64,000 bases of DNA from Methanobrevibacter sp. GTDB lineage: Archaea; Methanobacteriota; Methanobacteria; Methanobacteriales; Methanobacteriaceae. Shown piece by piece: positions 46,032 to 56,244 of the stretch. The stretch spans positions 98,073 through 162,072 of the forward strand of contig NZ_JAFRSC010000026.1 in assembly GCF_017427765.1 (NCBI RefSeq), given 5' to 3'. Both the position numbers and the translations under genes were made by a program. Under the pieces are notes generated by a model. That model ran no database searches. It was not told the DNA's origin and saw only the letters and a list, made by a program, of their open reading frames with translations. Numbering within the stretch: the stretch's first letter is position 1; every line of letters starts with the position of its first letter.

Positions 46032-46504
46032 GCGAAGGTAGTATGATTTTAAAAATTGTATCTTTACCAATTTCAATTATATTGATTTGTTTAGGTATAA
46101 TGACTATTCTTGGAGGTCACATCACTCCTGGTGGAGGTTTCCAGGGTGGTGCAATGATTGCAAGTGGAATTATATTATCTATTCTTGTTTATGGCTTAGA
46201 TAATTCTCCATTACAATTATCTCACACTTATATTGAAGTTTTCGAATCAATTGGTGCATTAGGTTTTGTCATCTTTGGTTTAATCGGTTTATTCGTTGGA
46301 GGATTTTTCCTCTACAATGTTGGGACTGATTTATTGAATGTCGTTCCAGCATCCATTCAAAATGTTTTACATTATCCTGATGTTACTAATGCAGGTATTA
46401 TTCCATATCTCAATATATTTGTAGGTTTAAAAGTATTCGTAGGTTTATCCTCAATTGTTATTGCATTTGCAGGATTTAAAAAATTAGTTGAGGAGGGTGA
46501 ATAA
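46028..46504 (+). CDS. ehbI: Energy-converting hydrogenase B subunit I
   Basis: A 158-residue MnhB/MrpB-like membrane protein with the hallmark [19 protein letters not shown] near residue 28 and four helices. It overlaps both neighbours by a few bases. Confidence 0.92.
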   Translation: MSEGSMILKIVSLPISIILICLGIMTILGGHITPGGGFQGGAMIASGIILSILVYGLDNSPLQLSHTYIEVFESIGALGFVIFGLIGLFVGGFFLYNVGTDLLNVVPASIQNVLHYPDVTNAGIIPYLNIFVGLKVFVGLSSIVIAFAGFKKLVEEGE

Positions 46505-46752
46505 TGTTGTCTTTAGGACCGATCATATTTGGATTAATTTTAGGCTTAATCATTGGGTCTCAAATTAAGCTCAATGTCAGTGATGCTAAATTCACTCTTG
46601 GTTCATTTGTGGTAATATTGATTGCAGGAATTATTGCAGCATGGCAATTAGGTAATTATCCGTTTTATACAGATTTACCTATTTCAACTGCATTTTTATC
46701 TGCTTTAATAGGAATTTTTGTAGGCAAACTACTATTTGCAAGGAGTAAATAA
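46504..46752 (+). CDS. ehbJ: Energy-converting hydrogenase B subunit J
   Basis: An 82-residue protein with three hydrophobic segments (LGLIIGSQIKLNVSDAKF between the first two). It is named by operon position; no domain of known function is evident. It is the last of the membrane-arm genes before the Fe-S subunits. Confidence 0.85.
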   Translation: MLSLGPIIFGLILGLIIGSQIKLNVSDAKFTLGSFVVILIAGIIAAWQLGNYPFYTDLPISTAFLSALIGIFVGKLLFARSK

Positions 46753-46763
46753 GAGGTTTTAAT

Positions 46764-48176
46764 ATGTTTTTATCTGCTAATACATGTGATGGAAAAGGAG
46801 AATGTATAAAGCAATGTCCTACAAAAGCTATTAAATTAATTAATGGTAAATCATTCAGTTGCTTAACTTGTGGGATATGTCATAAAAACTGTCCGAATGG
46901 AGCAATATTCCAAAATAGTTATGGTGGATATGTTGTAGACAGAGCTAAATGTAATGGCTGTGGAATGTGCATGTACAATTGTCCTACAAACAATATCACT
47001 ATCGAAGACGGAATTGTATATGGTATATGTTCCCGTTGTGGAGTTTGTGAAGGTGCATGTCCGAGTCATTCCAGAGTTGATGGATATGAACTTGAAAAAG
47101 ACAAGCAAATCAATTTAATAGAGTCATTAAGAATTCTAAATCCTCCATTGGACAATGTTCCTCATAAAAAATCAAATAAAGTTTCACAGGTAACAAGGTC
47201 TTACTTTGGAACTGATACGGAAAAATGTATTTTATGCGGAAGATGTCAGGAATACTGTCCTACTGGCGCAATTCATGTGCGCATTGACAGGGATGATGGA
47301 ATTTGTAGTGAATGCAGGCTTTGTAGTGATGTTTGTCCAAATGAATCCATGAACAAACTTCAGATTGTTAATAAATCTAGCTGTACATTATGCCTTAATT
47401 GTATGAAAGCTTGTCCTCACAATGCAATTTCTGTAGAGGACTTTGAAATTGTTGTAAATAAGATTAATCAGAAACCTACTGGTAAAATCATATCTTGTCT
47501 TAATTGCGGATTATGTGCTGATTTATGTGAAAATGAATCTCATAAAAATATTGATGGCAAGTTAAGATATGACCCAACTGCAGACACTGAAAATGTTACT
47601 CATCAAAAAGCAATCGATTCATGTCCTGTTCACACATTAACTGAAGATGAAGAAATGTTTATCTATGATGAGTTTGACGATAAGGAATTGCCGACATTAT
47701 CCGGATTCTGTGTGTCCTGCGGGAAATGTGTCCAGGTCTGCGATGAAGTTGGAGCCCGCCAGTTCATGACTGCCAGTTGGGATGGTAGTGTTTCACAAGA
47801 TTGTATTTCATGCGGAATATGTACTGAGGTATGTCAGGAAAATGCGATTACTCTTAATAGGGGATCAATTTCTGTTGACCTTGACAAATGTATTTTATGT
47901 GAGAATTGTGCAGTTCACTGTCCTGTTGATGCAATTCCAAAAACTACAATGTATAAAAATGAAATTAAAGATGGATTTAACTTCATTGAGCAGAAATTAT
48001 GTATGCATTGCGGTTTATGTCATAAAACATGTTCATATGATGCAATTGATGAAATTGATGGTAATTTTGTTGTTAATGAAGAGAATTGTACTTATTGTGG
48101 CGCATGTAAAAATGCATGTCCTGCAAGGGCATTCTTATTCGAAAGAAATTTTAAAGATTCAATAGAGGGTATTTAA
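46764..48176 (+). CDS. ehbK: Energy-converting hydrogenase B polyferredoxin EhbK
   Basis: An electron-transfer subunit of 470 residues. I count twelve complete CxxCxxCxxxC motifs (the first is CLTCGICHKNC near residue 33, the last CTYCGACKNAC near 445), plus an N-terminal variant CDGKGECIKQCP that keeps only part of the pattern. Each motif should bind a 4Fe-4S cluster, paired as in 2[4Fe-4S] ferredoxins. Several motifs end in CE, CD, CQ or CS instead of CP. It probably wires electrons from the hydrogenase module to acceptor oxidoreductases. Confidence 0.94.
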   Translation: MFLSANTCDGKGECIKQCPTKAIKLINGKSFSCLTCGICHKNCPNGAIFQNSYGGYVVDRAKCNGCGMCMYNCPTNNITIEDGIVYGICSRCGVCEGACPSHSRVDGYELEKDKQINLIESLRILNPPLDNVPHKKSNKVSQVTRSYFGTDTEKCILCGRCQEYCPTGAIHVRIDRDDGICSECRLCSDVCPNESMNKLQIVNKSSCTLCLNCMKACPHNAISVEDFEIVVNKINQKPTGKIISCLNCGLCADLCENESHKNIDGKLRYDPTADTENVTHQKAIDSCPVHTLTEDEEMFIYDEFDDKELPTLSGFCVSCGKCVQVCDEVGARQFMTASWDGSVSQDCISCGICTEVCQENAITLNRGSISVDLDKCILCENCAVHCPVDAIPKTTMYKNEIKDGFNFIEQKLCMHCGLCHKTCSYDAIDEIDGNFVVNEENCTYCGACKNACPARAFLFERNFKDSIEGI

Positions 48177-48668
48177 ATGAGAAATGTACTTAGAATAGCT
48201 TTAGAAGGAGCTTTTACTAACTTTAAAAGAATCTTTTTTGCAGCTGACAGGGTTACAGACATGGAACTTCGAAGGCAGATTTCAACACTTTCAGTGGAAG
48301 TTGATGACAGAGTGGATGAAAAAGCCTGTATTGGATGTGCTGGATGCGCTAATGTCTGTCCGACAGGGGCAATTGAGATGAAAAAATTGGCAAGTCCTGT
48401 TAATTTAACTGATGACTGGACTAAAAGTGAAGTACCTGAAATTAATCTTGAAAAATGTGTTGTATGTTATTATTGTCATGATTTCTGCCCGATATATTCA
48501 TTATATGGTGAAAAGGGTACTGTCCACCCAAGCTGTGTGGGTGATCAGGAAGTTGACATTTCAGAGTTCCTTGAACAGCCATTTAAAATTTCAGATGATA
48601 AACTTAAAGTTATTGCACAATACCTGTCAGACAAGACAGTATTGAAAAATTTCGAGGATGGTGATTAG
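48177..48668 (+). CDS. ehbL: Energy-converting hydrogenase B ferredoxin subunit EhbL
   Basis: A 163-residue protein with two 4Fe-4S motifs, CIGCAGCANVC near residue 51 and CVVCYYCHDFC near 95, which matches the NuoI-like bridging subunit. It begins immediately after the ehbK stop codon and ends directly before ehbM. Confidence 0.93.
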   Translation: MRNVLRIALEGAFTNFKRIFFAADRVTDMELRRQISTLSVEVDDRVDEKACIGCAGCANVCPTGAIEMKKLASPVNLTDDWTKSEVPEINLEKCVVCYYCHDFCPIYSLYGEKGTVHPSCVGDQEVDISEFLEQPFKISDDKLKVIAQYLSDKTVLKNFEDGD

Positions 48669-49115
48669 ATGGGTATTAAATCATTTTCAAGAGCAAGAGC
48701 AATACATGTCATGTTGGTTTACACTGGCGGATGTAACGGATGCGATATTGAAATTGTAAACTCAATATTATCACCAAGATTTGACGCTGAACAATATAAT
48801 GTGTTTTTAACTTGGAATCCTCGTGAAGCTGACGTTTTGGTTGTCACAGGACCGGTTACACATTTAAACAGAAAACCATTGGAAGCAATTTATGAAGCTA
48901 TTCCTAATCCTAAGTTAGTTGTAGCTGCAGGAAGTTGTGCACTGATGGGCGGAGTATATAAAAACTGTTATGGTGATATTCCATCAGAAGAAATTGAAGG
49001 ACCAGTTGAAAATATTATACCAGTGAATGCTAAAGTTCCAGGCTGTGCAGTAAGACCTCAAGATGTCTTAGCTGGAGTGGTATCACTGTTACCTACATTA
49101 TTGGATGCGGACTAG
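48669..49115 (+). CDS. ehbM: Energy-converting hydrogenase B small subunit EhbM
   Basis: NuoB-like [NiFe] hydrogenase small subunit of 148 residues. Cys ligands of the proximal 4Fe-4S cluster are visible: GGCNGCDIE near residue 19, GSCALMGG near 85 and PGCAVRP near 120. It contacts EhbN and passes electrons to EhbL. Confidence 0.95.
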   Translation: MGIKSFSRARAIHVMLVYTGGCNGCDIEIVNSILSPRFDAEQYNVFLTWNPREADVLVVTGPVTHLNRKPLEAIYEAIPNPKLVVAAGSCALMGGVYKNCYGDIPSEEIEGPVENIIPVNAKVPGCAVRPQDVLAGVVSLLPTLLDAD

Positions 49116-49126
49116 GAGGGGATTAA

Positions 49127-50254
49127 ATGGATGAAAAAGTACCGAGAAGCAATATTATTGAAACTGAAATTCCAATGGGTACAGTTCACCCTGCTGCATT
49201 GGAACCGTATAGGGTAAGATTTTTCGTTGAAGATGAAATAGTTCAGGAAGCTGAAATTACCATTGGGGTAAATCACAGAGGTATTGAAAGGATTATGGAA
49301 GGTCTTCCGGTTGAAAAGGCAAATGCATTAACTGAAAAAATTTGTGGAATTTGTTCTAATTCACATGTATGGAACTCCTGCAGAACTGCAGAATTGGGGT
49401 TAGGTATTGAAATTCCAGAGAGAGCTACTTATATTCGTGTCATAATGGGGGAACTTGAACGTTTACATTCACACTTCTTGTATTTAGCGCATGGTTGTGA
49501 AGTACTGTCCCACGAAACATTTTCAATGAGAGTGTTCTATTTAAGAGAAATTGTCATGGAACTGCTTGCAATGATTGGTGGTAATAGGGTTCAGTATGGA
49601 TGTCCTGTTTTAGGTGGTGTAAGGCCTAGATGTGATTTGGATGAAGCAAAACTCCTAAGACTTAAAAATGATATGGATGCAATTGAAGAAGGTCTCAGCG
49701 GATTTGTGGATAGATTTTTAGCAGACTCCATATTGCAATCAAGGATTACCGGAATTGGTGTATTGCCGCAAAAGCAAGCTATTGAACTGGCAGTAACCGG
49801 ACCGTCTCTTAGAGCTACTGGTGTTGCAAGAGATTTAAGGACAACCATGTATGAATATGATAATTTTGATTATAATGTCGTTACTCAGCCTGATGGTGAT
49901 GTAAGGTCAAATTTAATAATGAGGGCTCTTGAATCATTCGAATCAATTAAAATCATTCGTCAAGCTATTGCCAATATCCCTGAAGGAAAGGTTGTTAATA
50001 GGGATTGGGAAATGTTTGACACTGGTATGAATGAAAGTTATATTGAAGTTCCGAGAGGAACCTTGTATCATTCTTATGCATTGGAAAGTGGAAGAGTAAG
50101 GCACTGTGTTATAAGAACTCCTTCAATGGCAAATATTGGTGCAATGCAATATGCCTGTATTGGAGATCAGATTACAGATGCTCAACTGTGTATTGTACAG
50201 TGTGACCCTTGTTTTACATGTACTGACAGAGCAATTGAAATAATTAGGAGATAG
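49127..50254 (+). CDS. ehbN: Energy-converting hydrogenase B large subunit EhbN
   Basis: Catalytic [NiFe] subunit of 375 residues, of the NuoD-like group-4 class. Both nickel-binding motifs are intact: [11 protein letters not shown] near residue 67 and [10 protein letters not shown] at the C-terminus. The protein stops about ten residues after the last Cys, so little or no C-terminal peptide remains for a maturation protease to cut, as is known for some group-4 enzymes. HypF, encoded at 3933, would serve its cyanide ligands. Confidence 0.96.
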   Translation: MDEKVPRSNIIETEIPMGTVHPAALEPYRVRFFVEDEIVQEAEITIGVNHRGIERIMEGLPVEKANALTEKICGICSNSHVWNSCRTAELGLGIEIPERATYIRVIMGELERLHSHFLYLAHGCEVLSHETFSMRVFYLREIVMELLAMIGGNRVQYGCPVLGGVRPRCDLDEAKLLRLKNDMDAIEEGLSGFVDRFLADSILQSRITGIGVLPQKQAIELAVTGPSLRATGVARDLRTTMYEYDNFDYNVVTQPDGDVRSNLIMRALESFESIKIIRQAIANIPEGKVVNRDWEMFDTGMNESYIEVPRGTLYHSYALESGRVRHCVIRTPSMANIGAMQYACIGDQITDAQLCIVQCDPCFTCTDRAIEIIRR

Positions 50255-50257
50255 AAA

Positions 50258-51256
50258 ATGTTTTCAAATACATTAATTAATTCAGTTCTTGCAGTAATTC
50301 TTACAGTGATTGTCTGTTTTATTATTTCAACATTACTTCCTGGTATTGAAAGGAAATATGTTCATGCAAGAATCCAACAGAGAATTGGACCAATAGTAAT
50401 TGCTCCGGGAATTATGGCTCCAATCAAATTCATGTTTAAGGAAAATGTTAAAGTTTCATCTCCTGTTTCAGGATTATATAAATCCTTGCCAATAATATGT
50501 TTCATTGCGGTTTTATGTATTCTTATTGCATTAACTCCTCAGGCTTATAAAATCCCTGCACTTGCAAGTTTGGTGGCAATTGTTGGATTTTTAAAAGTCG
50601 AAGAAATATGTTATGTGCTGATGGGTGCATTGTCAAAATCTGTAATGTCTGTTAGGATGCCTTTCCCAGACCAGATTAAAGGTGCAGCTCACCAGAATGC
50701 AAACAGATCATTTGTTGAAGATATAAGTGCCAGAAGGTCCCTTAGAATGATTACTTATGGGTCTTTCCCATTGTATCTGGCATTATTTGCTCCAGTAACT
50801 GCTGCTAGAAGCATATTCCTGTCAGATATTGTTGCATATCAACATGCTCATGGGCCATTCTTGTTTACTGTTGCCGGTGGAATTGCAGCTATTGTATTTT
50901 TCATTGGTTATATGATTATATTAAATGAATATCCGTTTTCAATCATTAAAGCGAAAAGTGATGTTATTGAAGGACCATATATGGAATATGCAGCTAAATA
51001 TAGGGCTGTTGTATATCTGACAAGAGGATTTTTCATGTTTGTACTTGGTGCAGTATTTTCAGTATTATTTATTGGAATACCTCCAAATGTGTTCTCTTTA
51101 GGAATTTTGGTCAATATTTTAGTAGCTTTAATATTTGTATTCATGATGGGTATTTTCTCAGCATTCAGCCCGGTATTTACAAACAGACAATTGTTGCCGA
51201 CAATACTTGGTGCAACTTTGCTTGGAATTTTGGCTGTTGTAGTTGGATTATTATGA
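50258..51256 (+). CDS. ehbO: Energy-converting hydrogenase B membrane subunit EhbO
   Basis: A NuoH-like membrane anchor of 332 residues with about eight helices. The loop motifs [15 protein letters not shown] near residue 31 and the [23 protein letters not shown] segment near 225 are typical; these loops couple the hydrogenase module to the membrane arm. It overlaps the EhbP region. Confidence 0.95.
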   Translation: MFSNTLINSVLAVILTVIVCFIISTLLPGIERKYVHARIQQRIGPIVIAPGIMAPIKFMFKENVKVSSPVSGLYKSLPIICFIAVLCILIALTPQAYKIPALASLVAIVGFLKVEEICYVLMGALSKSVMSVRMPFPDQIKGAAHQNANRSFVEDISARRSLRMITYGSFPLYLALFAPVTAARSIFLSDIVAYQHAHGPFLFTVAGGIAAIVFFIGYMIILNEYPFSIIKAKSDVIEGPYMEYAAKYRAVVYLTRGFFMFVLGAVFSVLFIGIPPNVFSLGILVNILVALIFVFMMGIFSAFSPVFTNRQLLPTILGATLLGILAVVVGLL

Positions 51257-51266
51257 GGTGATTATT

Positions 51267-51521
51267 TTGAAATTTGTTATGAGGCCGTATCATATGGTAA
51301 GTCTTGGAGGATACATTGTTGAATGGGATTTTCCTTACAGAAATCTTATAGTTGTAAATAAAACCTCTGAACCAATTAAAATTGAAATTCCTGTGTTTCA
51401 TGAAGAATGGATTGATGAACACAGAAATTTAGGTCTTGAAGTCATTCCTGTGACTAAAGACGACAATTATTTAAGCATGTGGAAAAGAGCACATGCAGAA
51501 CTAGACAAAGTAAGGTCATAA
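51267..51521 (+). CDS. ehbP: Energy-converting hydrogenase B subunit P
   Basis: A small soluble protein of about 84 residues ([18 protein letters not shown] at the start). The function is unknown; it is named by operon position. GAGGTGAT lies four bases before TTG 51267, and ATG 51279 is the alternative. Confidence 0.84.
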   Translation: MKFVMRPYHMVSLGGYIVEWDFPYRNLIVVNKTSEPIKIEIPVFHEEWIDEHRNLGLEVIPVTKDDNYLSMWKRAHAELDKVRS

Positions 51522-51522
51522 A

Positions 51523-52182
51523 ATGAGTGATTATACATTAACTATTAAATCAGATGAGAAAAAAGGGGTTCTGGATGATATTACTGATGTTATCACCAGT
51601 CATGGTGCTAATATTAGTTATGTTCACCTTTTTGTTGAAAAAAATAATATGGGTTCTATAAATTTAGAACTTGAACATGTTGAGGATATAGATGACTTAA
51701 TCGAGGATTTAAATAATATTGATGAAATCAAATCCGTTGAACTGCATGGTTCTCAACTGGATATTTATGGTAAACGTATAATTATTGTTGGTGGCGGAGC
51801 ACAGGTATCTCAAGTTGCAATGGGTGCAATAACGGAAGCCGACAGGCATAATATTCGTGGGGAACGTATCAGTATTGATACTATTCCATTAGTTGGTGAA
51901 AAACCTTTAGCTGAAGCAGTTGAAGCTATTTCAAGACTCCCTCGTGTTAGTGCTTTAGTTTTAGCAGGTTCACTTATGGGTGGAGAAATTACTGAAGCTG
52001 TTAAAAAAGTTAAAAAAGAGAGCAATTTAATTGTGATTTGTCTTAATATGCCTGGAAGCGTAACCCAGCATGCTGATTTAATAATCACTGATCCTATTCA
52101 GGCTGGTGTTCTGGCAGTGATGTCTATTGCAGATACTGCAGTTTTTGATATAAATCGACTTGGAAATAATATTAAGTTTTAA
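51523..52182 (+). CDS. ehbQ: EhbQ, ACT-domain regulatory protein
   Basis: A 219-residue soluble protein. An N-terminal ACT domain (about residues 1-75, [22 protein letters not shown]) is followed by a conserved archaeal domain with [21 protein letters not shown] and the [16 protein letters not shown] segment. ACT domains bind amino acids or similar small effectors, so it may regulate the operon or sense nitrogen or carbon status. It is the last gene of the ehb operon. Confidence 0.88.
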   Translation: MSDYTLTIKSDEKKGVLDDITDVITSHGANISYVHLFVEKNNMGSINLELEHVEDIDDLIEDLNNIDEIKSVELHGSQLDIYGKRIIIVGGGAQVSQVAMGAITEADRHNIRGERISIDTIPLVGEKPLAEAVEAISRLPRVSALVLAGSLMGGEITEAVKKVKKESNLIVICLNMPGSVTQHADLIITDPIQAGVLAVMSIADTAVFDINRLGNNIKF

Positions 52183-52203
52183 TCATGTTTATGGACATAT
52201 AGT

Positions 52204-52226
52204 GGGAGTTATTAATAATAACTCCC
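52204..52226. terminator. Strong terminator after the ehb operon
   Basis: GGGAGTTATT, AAT loop, AATAACTCCC: ten perfect pairs, then TTATTTTC. It sits between convergent ehbQ and the Cas4-like gene. Confidence 0.8.
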
Positions 52227-52235
52227 TTATTTTCA

Positions 52236-53030
52236 TTATTCTTCAAAACAGATATTTTTATACTCGCAATTTTCACATTTTCTAATATTTTTTTTTATAT
52301 TCGGAAGTTTTTTATTCTCCGTAATTTCTTTAACTTCCCGCATCACGTCAAATAATCCTTTTCTTAAATTGACATCCATCACGACAGGTCTTCTGTCTTC
52401 AATTTTTTCATAGTCAATAAATCCAACGAAAACTTCTGTTTCAAATTCTTCTTCAAGAAGAATTGCATAAGCTGCTAATTCTATAGCGTCCTGGTCCCAG
52501 ACTCCTCTAACTGGTGGTTTTGAGCTTTTAATGGTGACTGGATAATATTTCCCGTCAATAATTTCTATCTTATCACACATTCCAATTAATTCGAGTTGGG
52601 AATCTTTTAAAAGATAGGAATACATGCAGTTTGGAAAAAACATGTCTATTATTTCAAATGCATTTTTGTCAAGTATTGTCATTGACTGTTTTATTTTCAA
52701 GGCAGTAATTTTTATGTTAAAATATGTATCATCGATAAGCTGATTGATCTGTGAAGTTTCAAGGCCTAAATCCATGGATATTATTGCATCTGCCGTATTT
52801 TTGATGTAAGAGTCAATATTGTCAGATAGGATTCTTTCAATTTCACATACTTTCATGTCTTTTTTGATTTTCCGCATATTTTTTTGAATAAGGTCTTTTA
52901 CATCAATTTTAAGTTTTTTTAGCTCCACTGCAAGCTGGTAATCTGTGTTTTCATTCATGTCCACATGAGTTTGAATGTAAAGCTTCATAGGACAGTACAT
53001 ATGTGTTTTAATCGAAGAAATATTTATCAT
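52236..53030 (-). CDS. Cas4-like PD-(D/E)XK nuclease, no CRISPR nearby
   Basis: A 264-residue protein of the Cas4/RecB type. Four cysteines fit a 4Fe-4S cluster: one in HMYCPMKLY near residue 13 and three in CENCEYKNICFEE at the end. The nuclease core has GMCDKIEI with the metal Asp, but the following strand reads PVTIKSSKPP, so Thr replaces the usual catalytic Glu two residues before the Lys. A QxxxY-like helix (DQDAIELAAYAILL) follows. No cas genes or repeats lie in the window, so a repair or host role is likelier than spacer acquisition. Confidence 0.75.
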   Translation of the reverse strand: MINISSIKTHMYCPMKLYIQTHVDMNENTDYQLAVELKKLKIDVKDLIQKNMRKIKKDMKVCEIERILSDNIDSYIKNTADAIISMDLGLETSQINQLIDDTYFNIKITALKIKQSMTILDKNAFEIIDMFFPNCMYSYLLKDSQLELIGMCDKIEIIDGKYYPVTIKSSKPPVRGVWDQDAIELAAYAILLEEEFETEVFVGFIDYEKIEDRRPVVMDVNLRKGLFDVMREVKEITENKKLPNIKKNIRKCENCEYKNICFEE

Positions 53031-53130
53031 TTAATAACCTCTAAAATTGTGTAATATTACTTAGTTCTTAATAATATAAATAATTAGAAGTATTAAACAA
53101 CGTAAATTCTTTTAATTAAAATAAAAAAAG

Positions 53131-53156
53131 TAAATAGCTAATAATTTAGCTATTTA
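53131..53156 (-). terminator. Hairpin terminator of the NSS transporter gene
   Basis: TAAATAGCTA, ATAATT loop, TAGCTATTTA: ten perfect pairs, followed on the minus strand by CTTTTTTTATTTT. Confidence 0.75.
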
Positions 53157-53165
53157 AAGTCAATT

Positions 53166-54644
53166 TTATACATCGTAGTAATGTTTATTGATTGCAGGTA
53201 ATTTTGCAAAGATTGTCGGAACGACTATTAAAACCACTGTTAATATTATCATGACTGTGGTACTAAGGCTATCTGCAGTTGTGAATGTGGAATAAACTCC
53301 CTGAATCCAAAGTCCTGCAATACAGATTGGTAAGATGTATTTAATCACAGTTTTCCAGGTTTTACCCACTTTAATTGATGAATTATCATTCAATGTTTTA
53401 ATCAAATAATCGAATTTGTAAATCCAACCAAAGATTATGCACTCAAGCAGAATTGCGAATAGTAATGCGAAATTATTTAGATATCCGTCGAATATTCCTA
53501 AAATTGTACTTCCAGCTCCAGTTGCAAATATTGTTGATATGAAAAATCCAACAATACAAACGACTGTAGCTGTCTTTTTACGTTCAATAAGGAACTTTTC
53601 AGAAATTGAATAACATACTCCTTCAAGAAGTGCGATAACTGAGGTAATTCCTGCAAATAGAATACATAAGAAGAATAACGGTCCGATAACATATGCTGCA
53701 GCACCCATTGTATTAAATACTTGTGGGAACACTACAAATGCAAGTCCTGTTCCGGAGGTTACAAGTTCGTTGAATGGAATTCCGCTGGTAAGTGTCATGA
53801 ATCCCAAAATGGAAAAGATTCCAATTGAGTTAAATACTTCAAAACCTGAATTTGAAAATGCCACGATTATTGCATTGTCCACTAATTTTGAGCCTTCTGG
53901 AAGGTAACTGGCATAAGTCATTGCAATTGCCATACCTAAACTTAGGGAGAATACGATTTGTCCAAATGCTGCCAGCCAAACATCAAGATTGCCTAAAGCA
54001 GACCAGTCTGGCGTAAATATCTGTGTATATCCAAGTGAAGCACCAGGTAATGTTAAAGAGAATGCAACAATAATTACAACAATTGCACAAAGCAAAGGCA
54101 GTAAAATTTTACTTACATTACCTATTCCATCATTCAAATCTCTTTTAATAATGAACCATGCTAAAAACCAAATTACAAATACAGATGCTAAAACTGTCGG
54201 AACAATAGTAAACAGTCCTGAAATTGAATCTGTTGCATGCAATACATTAGCTGTAAAGTATAAATCAGGATTTGCACCCCAAGCCTTTGTAAAGCTTAAG
54301 AATATGTAAATTAAGTCCCATCCGACAACACAAACATAATATGTTGTAATTAAAAATACAACTAAAAGTATAAACCATGCTACGGGTTCTAATTTTTTGC
54401 TTACTGCAAACAGTATTCTTGCAAGGGACCTTTTAAACTTAAATCCGACAGCATATTCCACCAAAACAAATGAAATTCCTAAAAGGAATAGAGAAACGAT
54501 ATATGGAATCATGAAAGATCCTCCACCATTGGAGTATAATACGTTTGGGAAACGCCAAATGTTTCCAAGTCCAACAGCAGAACCAATCATTGCCATCATG
54601 AATGCAAGATTACTGTTCCATTCTGATTTTTTCTGTTCTGTCAT
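53166..54644 (-). CDS. Neurotransmitter:sodium symporter-family transporter
   Basis: A 492-residue LeuT-fold transporter with about twelve helices. The helix-1 unwound motif MIGSAVGLGNIWRFPN near residue 16 gives the Na+ and substrate site, and GGSFMIPY and SLGMAIAMTYASYLP follow. It likely takes up an amino acid with Na+. No regulator or partner subunit adjoins it. Confidence 0.93.
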   Translation of the reverse strand: MTEQKKSEWNSNLAFMMAMIGSAVGLGNIWRFPNVLYSNGGGSFMIPYIVSLFLLGISFVLVEYAVGFKFKRSLARILFAVSKKLEPVAWFILLVVFLITTYYVCVVGWDLIYIFLSFTKAWGANPDLYFTANVLHATDSISGLFTIVPTVLASVFVIWFLAWFIIKRDLNDGIGNVSKILLPLLCAIVVIIVAFSLTLPGASLGYTQIFTPDWSALGNLDVWLAAFGQIVFSLSLGMAIAMTYASYLPEGSKLVDNAIIVAFSNSGFEVFNSIGIFSILGFMTLTSGIPFNELVTSGTGLAFVVFPQVFNTMGAAAYVIGPLFFLCILFAGITSVIALLEGVCYSISEKFLIERKKTATVVCIVGFFISTIFATGAGSTILGIFDGYLNNFALLFAILLECIIFGWIYKFDYLIKTLNDNSSIKVGKTWKTVIKYILPICIAGLWIQGVYSTFTTADSLSTTVMIILTVVLIVVPTIFAKLPAINKHYYDV

Positions 54645-54765
54645 TTTATCACATTAAATTTAATATAATTATATATGTGATAAGAGTTTAAATAATGTTT
54701 TCATTAATTAAAAAATAGTAGGTTGAGAGATTATTTTCTCTCAAAAAAAGTTAGTTATATGAATT

Positions 54766-55041
54766 TTACTTGTTCATTTTTTCCATTTCTTTTTCAATCA
54801 TTTTGTCTCTGTAGTTATCGTCAATTTTTGGAGCGAAAACAAATACTTTTAGGAAGTGGATAATCAAACCGATTCCCCAAAAGGCAGTTATCCAATAAAA
54901 CCACCATTCTCCTGGAGAAAAAATAACATTCATAATTATAAACATCACATTAACGCCGACAAAGCTGTATAAATGTTTATAGAATCCAATCTTCTCATCC
55001 GCTCTTTTTTCTGCTTTTCGATATAAATCATTTTCTGTCAT
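54766..55041 (-). CDS. 2TM-domain membrane protein
   Basis: A 91-residue protein with two hydrophobic helices (about residues 24-42 and 47-68) between charged ends, like the 2TM domain family (FYKHLYSFVGVNVMFIIMNV, then WWFYWITAFWGIGLIIHF). The function is unknown. It follows the nucleotidyltransferase by about 35 bases on the same strand. A small hairpin (GAGAGA / TCTCTC, 54725-54742) lies downstream. Confidence 0.72.
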   Translation of the reverse strand: MTENDLYRKAEKRADEKIGFYKHLYSFVGVNVMFIIMNVIFSPGEWWFYWITAFWGIGLIIHFLKVFVFAPKIDDNYRDKMIEKEMEKMNK

Positions 55042-55075
55042 AGTATCCCTACATTTAAAATTATAGTGTATGCTT

Positions 55076-56149
55076 TTAAGCAGGACTTTCCTTAAGCTTT
55101 ACATACTCATCAATAGCTTCACGTGTGGTTCCAACAACTAAACGGTAATGTGAATCTTCGCCGTCAACAATGACCTTTTCCACTTTTCCTTTAGCTATTA
55201 CGTGCTCGCCATCGACTACCTCTCCGGCATAAGTATGTGTAAATGACACGATTTCGGTCAATTCAAAATCAACACCGTCTAAAAGTTCAACATTCTCAAT
55301 GGTGTAAAGTGAAGGATTGTCAAAAGCGCCTAAAGCACTTACAATGTTACATTCAATCTGTGCTATTCCTTGAGGTTCGTATACTGTATCACCCCAAGTG
55401 CCTGAAATTTCTGAATAACCTTTAGTGGCTAAAATATCAAATAAAGTTCCATTTATTGTTCCTCTATTTGCTTTTCTGTTTTCATACCATCTGAATTCTT
55501 CTTTTGTTAGGCTTGAATCGCTCATTCTTTTGTTGTAAACAAAATCCCAATAATCGTCTGTAATTCCCTGAACGGTGATGTGCTTGTCAACATCTTCAAG
55601 GTAGACTTCTTTGCCTCTAAATTTCTTAAAAGTCTCTATTGCTCTTCTGTGATTGTCCAGACCGTAAACAACAAAATCTAAATCACTAACATCGTCTTTT
55701 TGAAGACCCGGCAGAATTGATCCGGAAATTCCTAAATGGTCATATGGGATATCTGCCATGAAATGGAAAAAGTCTGCCACATCCATCAATTTGGCAATCA
55801 ATTCAGGATTTTTAACTTCTCCACCACTTTCAAAAGTCTTTTTAAGACCATACAATCTATCTTCCGGTTTGATTATTCTTTCAACTTTGTCTAATGGCAC
55901 TCCCATCATTTCAACATTTGTCACGTCACAGAAGTATAAATAATCAGGATGGTTTTCCCTCAGATATGTGTATGCTTCTTCAGACCCAACTTTTCTGTAT
56001 CTCCTGCCGTCTTTTTCACGGTCTCCTTTTGGGTCTGGAATATATCTTAAAAAGGAAATCACCCTGTCTTCAGGATGAATGTAATTGGTTGATGCAAAGT
56101 ATAAATCATCACTAGTATAAATAAAATCTCTTGTTCTAACTTGTTTCAT
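55076..56149 (-). CDS. Polymerase-beta-type nucleotidyltransferase domain protein
   Basis: A 357-residue protein. The centre has a nucleotidyltransferase pattern: GISGSILPGLQKDDVSDLDFVVYG near residue 142, that is GS followed by DxD, the metal site of the polymerase-beta superfamily. The first 130 and last 150 residues look like added domains; the C-terminal part, with THTYAGEVVDGEHVIAKG, suggests a beta barrel. I do not recognise the substrate; a tRNA or metabolite is possible. It is divergent from the archaeosine gene cluster, about 95 bases away. Confidence 0.65.
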   Translation of the reverse strand: MKQVRTRDFIYTSDDLYFASTNYIHPEDRVISFLRYIPDPKGDREKDGRRYRKVGSEEAYTYLRENHPDYLYFCDVTNVEMMGVPLDKVERIIKPEDRLYGLKKTFESGGEVKNPELIAKLMDVADFFHFMADIPYDHLGISGSILPGLQKDDVSDLDFVVYGLDNHRRAIETFKKFRGKEVYLEDVDKHITVQGITDDYWDFVYNKRMSDSSLTKEEFRWYENRKANRGTINGTLFDILATKGYSEISGTWGDTVYEPQGIAQIECNIVSALGAFDNPSLYTIENVELLDGVDFELTEIVSFTHTYAGEVVDGEHVIAKGKVEKVIVDGEDSHYRLVVGTTREAIDEYVKLKESPA

Positions 56150-56244
56150 AATAATTTCCCCAATTAATAATATTATTTTTGCATTAATAATATTTTTATA
56201 TTATTATTACATATTAATAATGTAATCAAATTAAAGGTTTTATT

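Noticed and set aside
53030..53166. Genomic island around the Cas4-like gene
   Set aside because: Neighbours are ordinary chromosomal genes, and no integrase, att repeat or tRNA boundary is visible.
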